64,000 nt of DNA, from NCBI RefSeq assembly GCF_013299165.1, contig NZ_JAAFKD010000007.1, forward strand, positions 184,574 to 248,573. The letters are read 5' to 3'. Both the position numbers and the translations under genes were made by a program. Position 1 is the first letter of the stretch. Each line of letters begins with the position of its first letter. This stretch comes from Microcoleus sp. bin38.metabat.b11b12b14.051. GTDB lineage: Bacteria; Cyanobacteriota; Cyanobacteriia; Cyanobacteriales; Microcoleaceae. Positions 41,665 to 49,329 of the stretch are shown here, one piece after another. The notes beneath the pieces are model-generated. The model saw only the letters and a list, made by a program, of their open reading frames with translations. It was not told the origin of the DNA and made no database searches.

Positions 41665-42156
41665 TTATTGATTTCCCGCTTGTTGCAACCGCAGCAATTC
41701 AGCTTGAATTCGCTGTTTGATTGCCGGGTTCGCTTGCTGGAGCAAAGTTAGCTGGTTGAAGCGACTAACTGTCAAACCATTGGTTTCTATAATTTTTTTA
41801 GCTTGTTGGCAATAATTCACGGCCACGCCGCGCATACCTCCAGATAGGCTGTTAATTCCCTGAGTTTCGTTGCACACTATTCTGGGAACCGAGCCACCAG
41901 CCATTCCTTTAATTTCCTTCATAGCTTCCTCCCGTCGGGGTTCTATTCCCAAGACTGAGCGAGCGTAGCTAGTAATTTCGGCGTTGCTAATGTCTTGAGC
42001 TTGGGCTGCCGCTCCGAAAACTGGGCTTGAGGATTGTGCGTACCAGCCAGGAGCCCATCCGCTAGCCAAAGCTGCTGCGGAAATCATGCCTGCAAACAAC
42101 GATTGTCGCAGCATCCGGTTTAATCGAAATTTAGGGGTGTTGAGTGAGGTGTTCAT
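41665..42156 (-). CDS. DUF4168 exported protein
   Basis: 163 residues from ATG at 42156 (MNTSLNTPKFRLNRMLRQSL). An N-terminal signal-like helix (SLFAGMISAAALASG) ends near AAQAQD. The DUF4168 part follows: ISNAEITSYARSVLGIEPRR, CNETQGINSLSGGMRGVAVN, and FNQLTLLQQANPAIKQRIQA. Function unknown; the family is common and extracytoplasmic in cyanobacteria. Confidence 0.9.
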   Translation of the reverse strand: MNTSLNTPKFRLNRMLRQSLFAGMISAAALASGWAPGWYAQSSSPVFGAAAQAQDISNAEITSYARSVLGIEPRREEAMKEIKGMAGGSVPRIVCNETQGINSLSGGMRGVAVNYCQQAKKIIETNGLTVSRFNQLTLLQQANPAIKQRIQAELLRLQQAGNQ

Positions 42157-42589
42157 GGTCGTCGGTAATTGCTTGCGTATAGATAAAAATGACACTGCAC
42201 TGAGCGGCTTAATCTTTTTGAATAAAGTGGTGGCAAGAAAGTTCCTGCCCTTGAGTAACAATTTTTCATTCCGACAGGAACATTTGTTACTTTTTACAAT
42301 AAATCGACTTTTGAGCAAATTTCCTAATTGAATATATTGTAACATCTTGGAGAAGTTGACAAAACCCAAGAAATCTCGGTTGAGTTGAGAGTTGAGAGTT
42401 GACGGCAGGACGGCGACCTCTACCTGGAAGCAAGGATTGGAGCAATCAATAGTCTGATTTTAATTTATCCCTACAAGGGATTCGCTTTCAACCAATTCTT
42501 TGGGGTAACTTTCACTCTAGCAATTCAGTGGCGAACCGAGGCAGTATCGGCGGTGGGATATAATAACCCAGTGAAAGTTCGTGCAAGAA
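42157..42589. other. Intergenic, no gene seen
   Basis: 433 bases between the DUF4168 gene and the IS110-like transposase. It includes one ATCCCTACAAGGGAT palindrome at about 42468 and AGAGTTGAGAGTTGA heptamer remnants. One end of the IS110-like element should fall here. Confidence 0.5.
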
Positions 42590-43786
42590 CTAGCCACTTA
42601 ATTCTTGAACCAATTCCTTAAACAACAATTTGACAGCTTTAGCCGCCATGCGCGATCGCACCAGCTTGACCGGCCGACCGCTAGCTTTTTCCGCATCAAT
42701 GAGTTTCCCAAGCTGATCTCCAATATCATTTTTTAAGCGACGCTGCTTAGGCTCAATCCGAGTAAACACCCACTGCCAAAGGGCTTTTCGGCATAAGTCA
42801 GACCCGCCAACAACTTTTGATTTTGGCAAATCGCCACTGCTCTCCTGCGAAGGAGCGTAGCCGAGAGCCTTCATGAACCGCCGTAGAGATAAATGTCGCT
42901 TAGTTGGCTTGCCAGATTTCCTGCCCTTTTTGATTCGTACCTCAGGCTTGCCGTCGGTGTTTAGATAGTTTTCCAGCGGGTAAATCTGACTGAGAAGGAT
43001 GGCTTCAACCCTTTGACCAAAGCCAAAACGAGCAAATACCTTGCGATAGGGTACAAACTGAGGAGCGTTCAGAAGTTGTCGCAGTTCGTGTTCGATCGCC
43101 ATTTCTTCCCGCTGCAAGTCACACAACCTTGCCGCGTGAAGCCTTGCGCTGTCACCAATTCCCAACCCAACAGTTTTTTCATAAAGCAGATCGTATTTTA
43201 CGCTCGGCCTTTGACCGCACAGCCAGCCCCACAACAACGGCACTTTTTCGCCGTGGCGGACTGATTTAATTAGAGCTACTTCGGGAAACTGCCAAGCTAA
43301 ATCCTGTCTTGCACGGTTAATGATGGGAGATTGCACTCGGTTGAGGTGCGCCAGTCGAAGTGCGAGCCGCCGGATAGTGACAATCGCTTCATCCCTAATT
43401 TGCAAAAATCGCCGGGGAGAATCTAAATAATCCCAGCCGTAAATCGCCAACGCTAGAGCGTCTGCATCGTCATCTTTGTCGGGTAAAGCGAGGTGGTGTT
43501 CCCGAAAAGAGCGAAGCTCCTTATGACCAACTAACCGTACTTCTACACCAGCCCTGGCAAGTTGAGTTCCCCATAATTTTTGATAATTTACCCCCGTCGG
43601 TTCCATCACCGCAATTGTTTCGGATGAATTGCCAATTAGTGCTAATAATCCACAAATACCAGTAACCGTAGCTTCAAATTTATGGAAATTGTAATCGTAA
43701 TAAAATTGTCGAGGTTCTGTTGGTTTTTCTAACAATAAGCAGCAAGAAATCGAGGACTTGCTGACATCAAGACCAATAATTTGCAT
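42590..43786 (-). CDS. IS110-family-like transposase
   Basis: 398 residues. RuvC-like DEDD motif: GLDVSKSSI (Asp), VMEPTGVNY (Glu) and DKDDDADALALA (Asp pair). The C-terminal Tnp20-like domain has the Ser-containing SSGDLPKSKVVGGSDLCRKA near 322-341. IS110 elements recombine via the DEDD site and Ser under guidance of a bridge RNA encoded in a non-coding end. The gene looks intact. It lies next to the accessory region. Confidence 0.85.
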   Translation of the reverse strand: MQIIGLDVSKSSISCCLLLEKPTEPRQFYYDYNFHKFEATVTGICGLLALIGNSSETIAVMEPTGVNYQKLWGTQLARAGVEVRLVGHKELRSFREHHLALPDKDDDADALALAIYGWDYLDSPRRFLQIRDEAIVTIRRLALRLAHLNRVQSPIINRARQDLAWQFPEVALIKSVRHGEKVPLLWGWLCGQRPSVKYDLLYEKTVGLGIGDSARLHAARLCDLQREEMAIEHELRQLLNAPQFVPYRKVFARFGFGQRVEAILLSQIYPLENYLNTDGKPEVRIKKGRKSGKPTKRHLSLRRFMKALGYAPSQESSGDLPKSKVVGGSDLCRKALWQWVFTRIEPKQRRLKNDIGDQLGKLIDAEKASGRPVKLVRSRMAAKAVKLLFKELVQELSG

Positions 43787-44015
43787 TTAATTCTTACAGG
43801 TGACAGTTTCCCAAAACCCCGCAGCAAAGCTTATGAATCACCCAAAGGCCACAAGAGCCTAATTCACTCTTAAAGCTATAAATTAGTGCAGGGGAACAAA
43901 TTAACTAAGCAGAAACCGAGCTTATGAAAGTTAAAAAGCCATGACAGCTTGTTTCATTACTAAAACCCTAAGCCGCTGCCTAATTAACTGGCGGTTGATT
44001 TGGACTCAACCCGCG
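43787..44015. other. Non-coding region upstream of the IS110-like gene (candidate bridge RNA)
   Basis: No ORF. This is the long non-coding end expected of an IS110 element. Complementary pieces are present (AAAGCTTATGAATCA, GAGCTTATGAAAG, TCACTCTTAAAGC), but I could not establish a bridge-RNA fold. Confidence 0.3.
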
Positions 44016-44042
44016 ACTCCCCCTTTTAAAGGGGGAGTTTCG
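44016..44042. terminator. Bidirectional intrinsic terminator
   Basis: ACTCCCCCTTTTAAAGGGGGAGT, a perfect palindrome followed by TTTCGG. It stands 31 bases after the last gene of the four-gene minus-strand operon. Confidence 0.8.
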
Positions 44043-44073
44043 GCCGCTGAGTCAGGCGACCATCATCAGGCGG

Positions 44074-44349
44074 TTATCGCTTGCACCCCTTTTTGTGATT
44101 CCAAGAAATAATGCTAAAACCGTTAGGCTGGACGTTTTGAGGGTCTAGCAATTTGAGCAAAACTTCATCCACTAAATCTTCGGGCAAAGCCATCACCCCC
44201 GGACAGACATAGTTGCTGATGGCGGATAGCAAGCGTTCTGGCGAAGATGTGGTAAATTTAGACAACAAGTAGCAAGCGTGGTGCAACGCCATTGCTGTAG
44301 CAAAAATTGCTCTTTTCTGGTGGGTGGTCAAACTATCCAGATTGTTCAT
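44074..44349 (-). CDS. Unknown protein, last gene of accessory operon
   Basis: 91 residues. I do not recognise it. The segment HQKRAIFATAMALHHACYLL then SKFTTSSPERLLSAISNYV resembles the C-terminal half of the preceding gene product (DQKQIIYSCLRINSV..., SQFTDSSPEDVAQKVANII), so the two are probably paralogous. Five bases separate it from that gene. Confidence 0.7.
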   Translation of the reverse strand: MNNLDSLTTHQKRAIFATAMALHHACYLLSKFTTSSPERLLSAISNYVCPGVMALPEDLVDEVLLKLLDPQNVQPNGFSIISWNHKKGCKR

Positions 44350-44354
44350 TTTTG

Positions 44355-44825
44355 TTACATCCTTTTAAAGAAATAATCAGCGCCAGATTGGCTAGCTTCA
44401 ATCAATTCGTCAATAAAGCGTTCTACCTCGGCTTCTGTTACTGGCTCAGCCTGAGCCTGAATTATATTTGCTACTTTTTGTGCCACGTCTTCGGGAGACG
44501 AATCAGTAAATTGAGAGAGCATACCTAGCACAACTGAATTTATGCGTAAACATGAATAAATGATTTGCTTTTGATCTATTGGCAAATCTTTTAGGCTGCT
44601 GCATTCTTTTTTTGTGGTATCCGCGACTACTTGGATTGAATTGAGATTCAAATCGCACGTATCCATGCAATCTGTGAGCATTTCGGCTATTTCTGATAAA
44701 GCTCTATAATTGCCAATGTTTTCGCAAATCAATCCAGCAATTTGCGTGTCCAATTCGGCGACGGCAACTTCAAGTCCTGGGGGGATTGGTGGTAGTTCAG
44801 ACTGGCGGTAGGTGAAAGTTTTCAT
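44355..44825 (-). CDS. Unknown helical protein, paralogous to the next gene
   Basis: 156 residues, predicted helical, acidic, with no membrane segment. The C-terminal half shares the FTxSSPE pattern with the 91-residue neighbour. It is the third gene in a tight minus-strand operon; gaps are 9 bases before and 5 after. Function unknown. Confidence 0.75.
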   Translation of the reverse strand: MKTFTYRQSELPPIPPGLEVAVAELDTQIAGLICENIGNYRALSEIAEMLTDCMDTCDLNLNSIQVVADTTKKECSSLKDLPIDQKQIIYSCLRINSVVLGMLSQFTDSSPEDVAQKVANIIQAQAEPVTEAEVERFIDELIEASQSGADYFFKRM

Positions 44826-44834
44826 GTTTATCCT

Positions 44835-45686
44835 CTAAGATGAATCCGACACGCGGTCGGATCTAATGCCCGATCGCCCGTAACCCTCAAAAACAACATC
44901 TAAGGCATCTAACATCGCCTCCTGCTCTGGCGTGTACTCTTCTTCTGGCTCAGCCAGTTCATCCGATCGCCCTTCGAGACATTCATCCTCAGCAGCCTGC
45001 TCATCCGATCGCTCTTGATAGCGTTCTGCCAGAATCTCCTCGATTAGCTCTTGCTGTGAAATGCCCCTCTCGCGCGCTTCATCAGCTAGATTCTGCTTGA
45101 ATCTCTTGATTTTGATTGTGGTTGGCTTCTCTTGAGGCTCGTCATCTGTAACGGCCTTTACGTGCGCGGCCGTGACGCGACCGTCAGGGGCTGAATCTAA
45201 AACCTCTTGCCATTTTTGGGAGAGTTCGCTGTTAGATGGCGTTACACTATCGCCAACTTTAGTGGTCAGAGACGAGCAGAATTTAGCGAGCGGCAAAGCT
45301 TGGGATATGCAGCTAGGTATTTTGCTGAATCCGTCGTTGATTAAGTCGATCGCCACCGAAGCCGCTTTGATGATTTTCTTGGCGTAGGAACTGCTACCTA
45401 CCGGAGAACTTTTGCAGAAATCCTCAAACACAACCCTCCAATTTTTGTTACCTGACGATAGCTTCAGGCGGATGACGTGAAGGGCTAAACCTAGGCGAAT
45501 ATAAGACATTGAACTGTCATACACTTCGTATCTCCAGTAAGGCAAATCGCTTGTGGTCTTGGTGTCGGCTCCCCAAAACAAGTTCCAATAATCGTAGAGG
45601 CTGGCAAGATGCAAATTGTCTGGTTCGTCAAACTGTGGTTGATGGTGCAACCAAGGTTTGACATACCGAAAGAATGAGGTTGTCAT
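44835..45686 (-). CDS. Unknown, possible DNA-binding protein of accessory operon
   Basis: 283 residues. The N-terminal half is helical (WRYEVYDSSMSYIRLGLALH, NWRVVFEDFCKSSPVGSSSY). The motif SQKWQEVLDSAPDGRVTAAHVKAV recurs, as I recall, in cyanobacterial plasmid/phage DNA-binding proteins. The segment TTIKIKRFKQNLADEARERG, then ISQQELIEEILAERY, resembles a ribbon-helix-helix. The acidic tail is Glu/Asp-rich. A role in partition or regulation is possible; this is inference. Confidence 0.75.
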   Translation of the reverse strand: MTTSFFRYVKPWLHHQPQFDEPDNLHLASLYDYWNLFWGADTKTTSDLPYWRYEVYDSSMSYIRLGLALHVIRLKLSSGNKNWRVVFEDFCKSSPVGSSSYAKKIIKAASVAIDLINDGFSKIPSCISQALPLAKFCSSLTTKVGDSVTPSNSELSQKWQEVLDSAPDGRVTAAHVKAVTDDEPQEKPTTIKIKRFKQNLADEARERGISQQELIEEILAERYQERSDEQAAEDECLEGRSDELAEPEEEYTPEQEAMLDALDVVFEGYGRSGIRSDRVSDSS

Positions 45687-45691
45687 GCTAG

Positions 45692-47452
45692 TTAAGAAGC
45701 TGCGGAAAATAGGTTGAGAGATAGTTGTTGACCCAATGGCTCGGGGACTGTTTCTCCCCGCTTTTTGGCTGCTTGTTTCTTCGCAGCAGGTTTGATTTGA
45801 GTCCGCGCTGCGCGATCGACTAACGGTTTAGGTGCGTCTTTCTCACGAGCGATCGCCCGCAGTTCTTGCTCTGCCAGAATGGCGCGGATGTATGCCCTCT
45901 TCGTTCGGGGATGACCGCCGGGGATGATTTGGCAGCAGCGTTTGGCGATCGCCTTTAACTGCCAAATCGGCTTAGCGGTTAGCTCGGCAAGAGTCCAATT
46001 TTCGAGAGGTTTCTGTGTCGGTGGCAGCTTGCGAGTCCAGATAGTGCAGGCATCGGAGTGCAGCATCATGGTGCCGGTTTCGATCCAATTGCCCAGGGGT
46101 TTGGGGAAATCCCACGAGAGAACTTTTTGCTCAACCAAGTTGTCGAGGTCGTAGTTAGCCGCCCCGACTTTCGCGCGCCATTTCCGCCGCTTGCCGGAGT
46201 AATAAATTTTTGCGATTTCTCCGAGATGCGCTCCCGATTTGTGGCCGACCGTCGTACCCGGTTTGAGATGATGTGGGGGTGTCGGTTGGGCTGATGTAAT
46301 GCGAGAGCGTTCGTCACCTCGATTCGGTGGCTGCTCGTCGTTGAAGGTAGCTTGTGGGACTAATTCAGATGACTGATGTGATAAAACTCGCCCTGTATCT
46401 CCCGAACCAGCCCCGCTTGCTTCCAGAAGCCGATCGCCCTTTTGGCTTCCCAATCCTTCATTTTGGTGATGGCCGCTAGTTCCATGAAGTTTGGCGCTAT
46501 CGTCGCATCCTGAAGGTAGTTCAGTAGCGATCGCAATTTCATTCGCTCCAGCCTGCTCGGTACCAGTTCGTGTAGTGCTTGCATTGTTTGCGTCAGATTT
46601 TTCAAAAACTTCGCGGACTTGTTCTTCCAGCAGCCAGCGGTCGTAGGCGTCGTGAAAGTCTGTCAGCAGGGGGTAATCGTCCGGGTCTGGGGGTTCGCTG
46701 ACATCCCACTCCAGCAGGTTGAGTTGTCCGAGGGCGTCGGCTGCATGAAGAACTTGGCCGAAATCAGCAGGATTCCACCTGTCAGGTTTCGCCCATCTGT
46801 CGGGCGCCTGAGTTTCGACACCGGGGGAATTTTCGGTCGCTGGAATGTCCCAAGACCTTCCCAAACAACCTGGAGCGACCGACCGACCGAGACCGATTGG
46901 AGGAGGAAACGCTATAGCGCGAATCTCAAGTAAATAAGTCAGCTCGCTGCGAATTTCGGCAATCCAAGAAGATTTATGTTTGCTGTGGCCGTGAAAGCAA
47001 TTAGAGCCGGGTCTAGCAGTCAAGTCCAGTACCTTCAGTCGAAGCATTTGAAGCTCTTTCAAATTTTTGGTAGGCAGCGCCTCGGAAATCGAGCGACAAA
47101 TTTTAAGAGCCTCGGAAAAAGTTAATTCCCGAAACGCAGCGGGTTCGATTTTACTTTCGATCGCCTCTTCAACTTCGACACCGGGGATATTTTCGTCAGG
47201 CTCCTGGACGCGATCGTTGTCCGCTGGCGCGGCTTTCGGCTCAGTTTCGAGCAATCCGGCTTCCCAGCAGCGCTCCAGAAAGCTGATCCAGGTTTGGCGC
47301 ACTCGTTTGTCGCCAGAGTGGTGAATATCAAGCTTGTACGCTACTTCCAAGTTCTCTTTGGCCATAGCCTTGAGCTCTTTGAGCGTTTTGGTGGTGAGGT
47401 CTTGCATAGGTTTTGGGGGTAAGAAAGGGCGAGTGAGAAGCTCGCCCCCCAA
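45692..47452 (-). CDS. Large unknown protein with SAP/Rho-N-like motifs
   Basis: 586 residues; the start could be later at MQDLTTKTLKELKAMA (codon 16). Two SAP/Rho-N-like helical segments are visible: LTTKTLKELKAMAKENLEVA near the N-terminus and LTAKPIWQLKAIAKRCCQII near 500. A small KOW/SH3-like strand region (TTVGHKSGAHLGEIAKIYYS, KRRKWRAKVGAANYDL) lies around 425-460. The C-terminus is Lys/Ala-rich. Residues about 284-420 are Gly/Ser/Gln-rich and disordered, and another frame there encodes a convincing winged-helix segment (46360-46605). It is the first gene of the four-gene operon. Confidence 0.75.
   Translation of the reverse strand: MGGELLTRPFLPPKPMQDLTTKTLKELKAMAKENLEVAYKLDIHHSGDKRVRQTWISFLERCWEAGLLETEPKAAPADNDRVQEPDENIPGVEVEEAIESKIEPAAFRELTFSEALKICRSISEALPTKNLKELQMLRLKVLDLTARPGSNCFHGHSKHKSSWIAEIRSELTYLLEIRAIAFPPPIGLGRSVAPGCLGRSWDIPATENSPGVETQAPDRWAKPDRWNPADFGQVLHAADALGQLNLLEWDVSEPPDPDDYPLLTDFHDAYDRWLLEEQVREVFEKSDANNASTTRTGTEQAGANEIAIATELPSGCDDSAKLHGTSGHHQNEGLGSQKGDRLLEASGAGSGDTGRVLSHQSSELVPQATFNDEQPPNRGDERSRITSAQPTPPHHLKPGTTVGHKSGAHLGEIAKIYYSGKRRKWRAKVGAANYDLDNLVEQKVLSWDFPKPLGNWIETGTMMLHSDACTIWTRKLPPTQKPLENWTLAELTAKPIWQLKAIAKRCCQIIPGGHPRTKRAYIRAILAEQELRAIAREKDAPKPLVDRAARTQIKPAAKKQAAKKRGETVPEPLGQQLSLNLFSAAS
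46360..46605 (-). CDS. Winged-helix-like frame nested inside the 586-residue gene
   Basis: 81 codons from TTG at 46605, or 74 from ATG at 46584. The product is far more protein-like than the host frame here: RMKLRSLLNYLQDATIAPNF, MELAAITKMKDWEAKRAIGF, then WKQAGLVREIQGEFYHI, with the helix-turn-helix and wing pattern of a small wHTH. It is out of frame with the 586-residue gene. The upstream host frame (WLLEEQVREVFEK) joins it through GTTTTTGAAAAAT, so a +1 frameshift at the T5 or A5 run would fuse the two. Alternatives are a nested gene or a chance overlap. Confidence 0.5.
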   Translation of the reverse strand: MKNLTQTMQALHELVPSRLERMKLRSLLNYLQDATIAPNFMELAAITKMKDWEAKRAIGFWKQAGLVREIQGEFYHISHLN

Positions 47453-47475
47453 CGTTTAGGGTATGCAGGTTGTCT

Positions 47476-47547
47476 GAAGTCTTTGAGAAGACTTCTTTTT
47501 TATGATATAGTCTTCTAGAGTAAACTGTCAATATCTTATCGAAGACT
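47476..47547. promoter_or_regulatory. Divergent control region with GAAGACTT half-sites
   Basis: Half-sites GAAGTCTT (47476) and AAGACTTC (47488) form an inverted repeat. Further sites are AGTCTTC (47509) and GAAGACT (47541). On the minus strand TTGACA (about 47534-47529) and a TATATC/TATCAT -10 flank one half-site, giving a promoter for the four-gene operon. A ribbon-helix-helix gene starts 35 bases away, so autoregulation by that protein is plausible. Confidence 0.6.
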
Positions 47548-47568
47548 TGTTATTTTGATGGAGAAGTT

Positions 47569-47937
47569 ATGAACCAGGATCATGGTCAAGAAAGCAAAAC
47601 AGAAGGAATATGGGGAGCTGAAGAAGAGTGTGGGGTACGGCCTAACGCCAACTGCCGCGAGGATGCTGAACGAGCTAGCCAAGGAACTGGGACTGAGTGC
47701 CTCACACCTGATCGAGAAAATAGCGCGGAGAGAAATAGGCATACAAACCCCATTGGGGGAATCCTCGACCAACTGATTGATGACGCGCGCAAACAGTTGG
47801 GCAAGGCGCGAGAGTGCGTCGTTTGGTATCAAAGTGAGGTGAAAGAGTACGAGCAGAAGCTCCAGACATTTGTAGAACTTAAGAAGGTACAAGAAGAGCA
47901 AGATCGCCAAGATACGGAAAAAAAGGAAGACTTTTAA
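47569..47937 (+). CDS. Overlapping frame encoding a coiled-coil tail
   Basis: 122 codons. The first 60 look like an out-of-frame reading of the RHH gene, but from about codon 61 the product is a convincing coiled coil: ILDQLIDDARKQLGKARECV, then WYQSEVKEYEQKLQTFVELK. No ATG, GTG or TTG introduces that half in its own frame until mid-coil. The likely product is therefore an RHH-coiled-coil fusion made by a -1 frameshift, or the remnant of a single gene with an indel. Confidence 0.5.
   Translation: MNQDHGQESKTEGIWGAEEECGVRPNANCREDAERASQGTGTECLTPDRENSAERNRHTNPIGGILDQLIDDARKQLGKARECVVWYQSEVKEYEQKLQTFVELKKVQEEQDRQDTEKKEDF
47582..47776 (+). CDS. Ribbon-helix-helix DNA-binding protein
   Basis: 64 residues. 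KSVGYGLTPTAARMLNELAK, then ELGLSASHLIEKIARREI: strand-helix-helix with the typical RHH spacing. It is likely the repressor of the divergent operon. The best Shine-Dalgarno (GGAG at 47560) is placed for an ATG at 47569 in another frame, while only AGGA at 47576 precedes this ATG. A -1 slip at the GGGGG run (47755-47759) would extend it into the coiled-coil frame. Confidence 0.75.
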   Translation: MVKKAKQKEYGELKKSVGYGLTPTAARMLNELAKELGLSASHLIEKIARREIGIQTPLGESSTN

Positions 47938-47940
47938 CTC

Positions 47941-47975
47941 AAAAGCCAGCATCCAAATCGGGTGCTGGCTTTTTG
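47941..47975 (+). terminator. Intrinsic terminator after the RHH/coiled-coil gene
   Basis: The stem GCCAGCATCC/GGTGCTGGC is preceded by AAAA and followed by TTTTTGCG. Confidence 0.85.
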
Positions 47976-48002
47976 CGTTAAAGCACTATATCCACAACCA
48001 AA

Positions 48003-48048
48003 GCTACACATAAACGCACCTTCCACGAGAACAACATTTATGTGTAGC
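48003..48048. repeat. 12-bp inverted repeat upstream of the HU-like gene
   Basis: GCTACACATAAA (48003-48014) and TTTATGTGTAGC (48037-48048) form a perfect inverted repeat with a 22-base spacer. It could be a paired operator or a recombination/attachment site. Confidence 0.6.
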
Positions 48049-48116
48049 AGCAAATAGCGACTTACTCCGTCGCAGCTTCAATATGTAACAAACTAGACTT
48101 TTGCGTTTAATCACCA

Positions 48117-48398
48117 ATGAACAAATCCGAACTAATTCACGCTGTAGCCGCCAAAACTTCAGCAACCCAGAAAGACACAAGCGCATTCCTGGACGCCCTT
48201 CTCGGCACAATAGTTGATGCAGTTGCTGACGGAGAGAAAGTAACCTTAGTCGGGTTCGGCAGTTTTGAGAAGCGCGATCGGGCCGCTCGTCAAGGCCGCA
48301 ACCCCAAAACCGGTGAACCAATGTCACTGCCAGCAAGCGTCATTCCGTCTTTCTCAGCGGGGAAAGACTTCAGGGAGGCGGTATCAGCTAATGAGTAA
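48117..48398 (+). CDS. HU-family DNA-binding protein
   Basis: 93 residues. MNKSELIHAVAAKTSATQKD, VTLVGFGSFEKRDRAARQGR and NPKTGEPMSLPASVIPSFSA match HU, including the DNA-intercalating arm. It is shorter and more diverged than a housekeeping HU, so probably the element's own nucleoid or packaging protein. The stop overlaps the next ATG. Confidence 0.93.
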   Translation: MNKSELIHAVAAKTSATQKDTSAFLDALLGTIVDAVADGEKVTLVGFGSFEKRDRAARQGRNPKTGEPMSLPASVIPSFSAGKDFREAVSANE

Positions 48399-48678
48399 GT
48401 ACCCAGACCTCAAGCAATATGCTGCCGAGCTAGCAGATTTAGAAAATGCACCGTTTTGCCCGATCGAACTTCCGCCACTGGCGGCGATCGCCATCATCAG
48501 CCAGATCCAACTAGCTACTCGCCATCTATCGGTATCAGACAATGAGGGGCCAACCAAAATGGCGATCAATGTGGCACGGCAACTTCAAGACTTGTTCAAC
48601 AAGGAGTCAGCAACTTACAAAGTGCTGGAACTCGGCTGGAACCCGGGTGACGACCTAGACAACGATTGCGACTTGTAG
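48391..48678 (+). CDS. Unknown small protein
   Basis: 95 residues from ATG at 48391, overlapping the HU stop by 8 bases (coupled translation). Predicted helical (LPPLAAIAIISQIQLATRHL, MAINVARQLQDLFNKES). I do not recognise it. Confidence 0.7.
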   Translation: MSKYPDLKQYAAELADLENAPFCPIELPPLAAIAIISQIQLATRHLSVSDNEGPTKMAINVARQLQDLFNKESATYKVLELGWNPGDDLDNDCDL

Positions 48679-48762
48679 CCATCCTGGCGACACCTGCCAG
48701 AAGCACAAGTGGTGCGACAGGTCGGAGAGACGACCATCCCAATCAACAAGGAAGTTAAACCG

Positions 48763-48963
48763 ATGAACGAACAACAAACCCAACTTTTGATGCGCGGCAT
48801 GATTCAACTGATGTCGAAAATGGCCGCCGCCGTGACCAACTGCGACAACCGGATTAAAGCACTTGAGGAGGAAGAAGACCAAGAAAGCCTAGCAGAGTTT
48901 CTTGAGTTGATGCCCTTGGTTGACGCTCTAACAGCGCAAATAGACGCACCGCCGACGGTCTAG
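48763..48963 (+). CDS. Unknown small acidic protein
   Basis: 66 residues from ATG at 48763, chosen because AAGGAAG lies just upstream; the frame is open to 48709. Helical: LLMRGMIQLMSKMAAAVTNC then an acidic stretch. A strong terminator follows directly. Confidence 0.7.
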   Translation: MNEQQTQLLMRGMIQLMSKMAAAVTNCDNRIKALEEEEDQESLAEFLELMPLVDALTAQIDAPPTV

Positions 48964-48970
48964 ATTAAAT

Positions 48971-49016
48971 AAGTGCGATCGGGCAAAAGTGCCTCTAATA
49001 GCCCGATCGCACTTTT
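48971..49016 (+). terminator. Intrinsic terminator with HIP1-containing stem
   Basis: AAGTGCGATCGGGC (48971-48984) pairs perfectly with GCCCGATCGCACTT (49001-49014), followed by TTC. Confidence 0.85.
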
Positions 49017-49038
49017 CACCCACCATAGTTTTCAAAAA

Positions 49039-49329
49039 ATGACACCACAAGAAACTCTCGAAAGAATGCGCGCCGCTTCTGACAACTTCTATAACGAAGC
49101 AGTCCGCACCAACTGCCACACATTCATTGAATTTACCGGCCTGCTCAACGAGTACATCAAAATCTGTGAAGAAAACCTCGCCGTAGGAATTGATTTCACC
49201 CAATCCAATGCCCACATCAAAGGCCCCCAACTGAAGATACAAGAGCACGAGGTTGACTACCTCAATGAGAAGCTGTGCTGCATTTTCCAGGGATTAATAA
49301 TTCTCGGCCAGCAGGAGGCAGATAAATGA
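49039..49329 (+). CDS. Unknown small protein
   Basis: 96 residues from ATG at 49039 (MTPQETLERMRAASDNFYNE); the upstream extension covers the terminator. Helical, with two to three Cys. The ATGA overlap with the next gene implies coupling. Confidence 0.7.
   Translation: MTPQETLERMRAASDNFYNEAVRTNCHTFIEFTGLLNEYIKICEENLAVGIDFTQSNAHIKGPQLKIQEHEVDYLNEKLCCIFQGLIILGQQEADK

Noticed and set aside
42455..42495. TTTTAATTTATCCCTACAAGGGATTC, resembling a cyanobacterial CRISPR repeat
   Set aside because: Single copy, no second repeat or spacer, no cas genes nearby.
46066..46317. 83-codon minus-strand frame in the third frame of the 586-residue gene
   Set aside because: Ser/Arg-rich with no fold pattern, unlike the neighbouring winged-helix frame.
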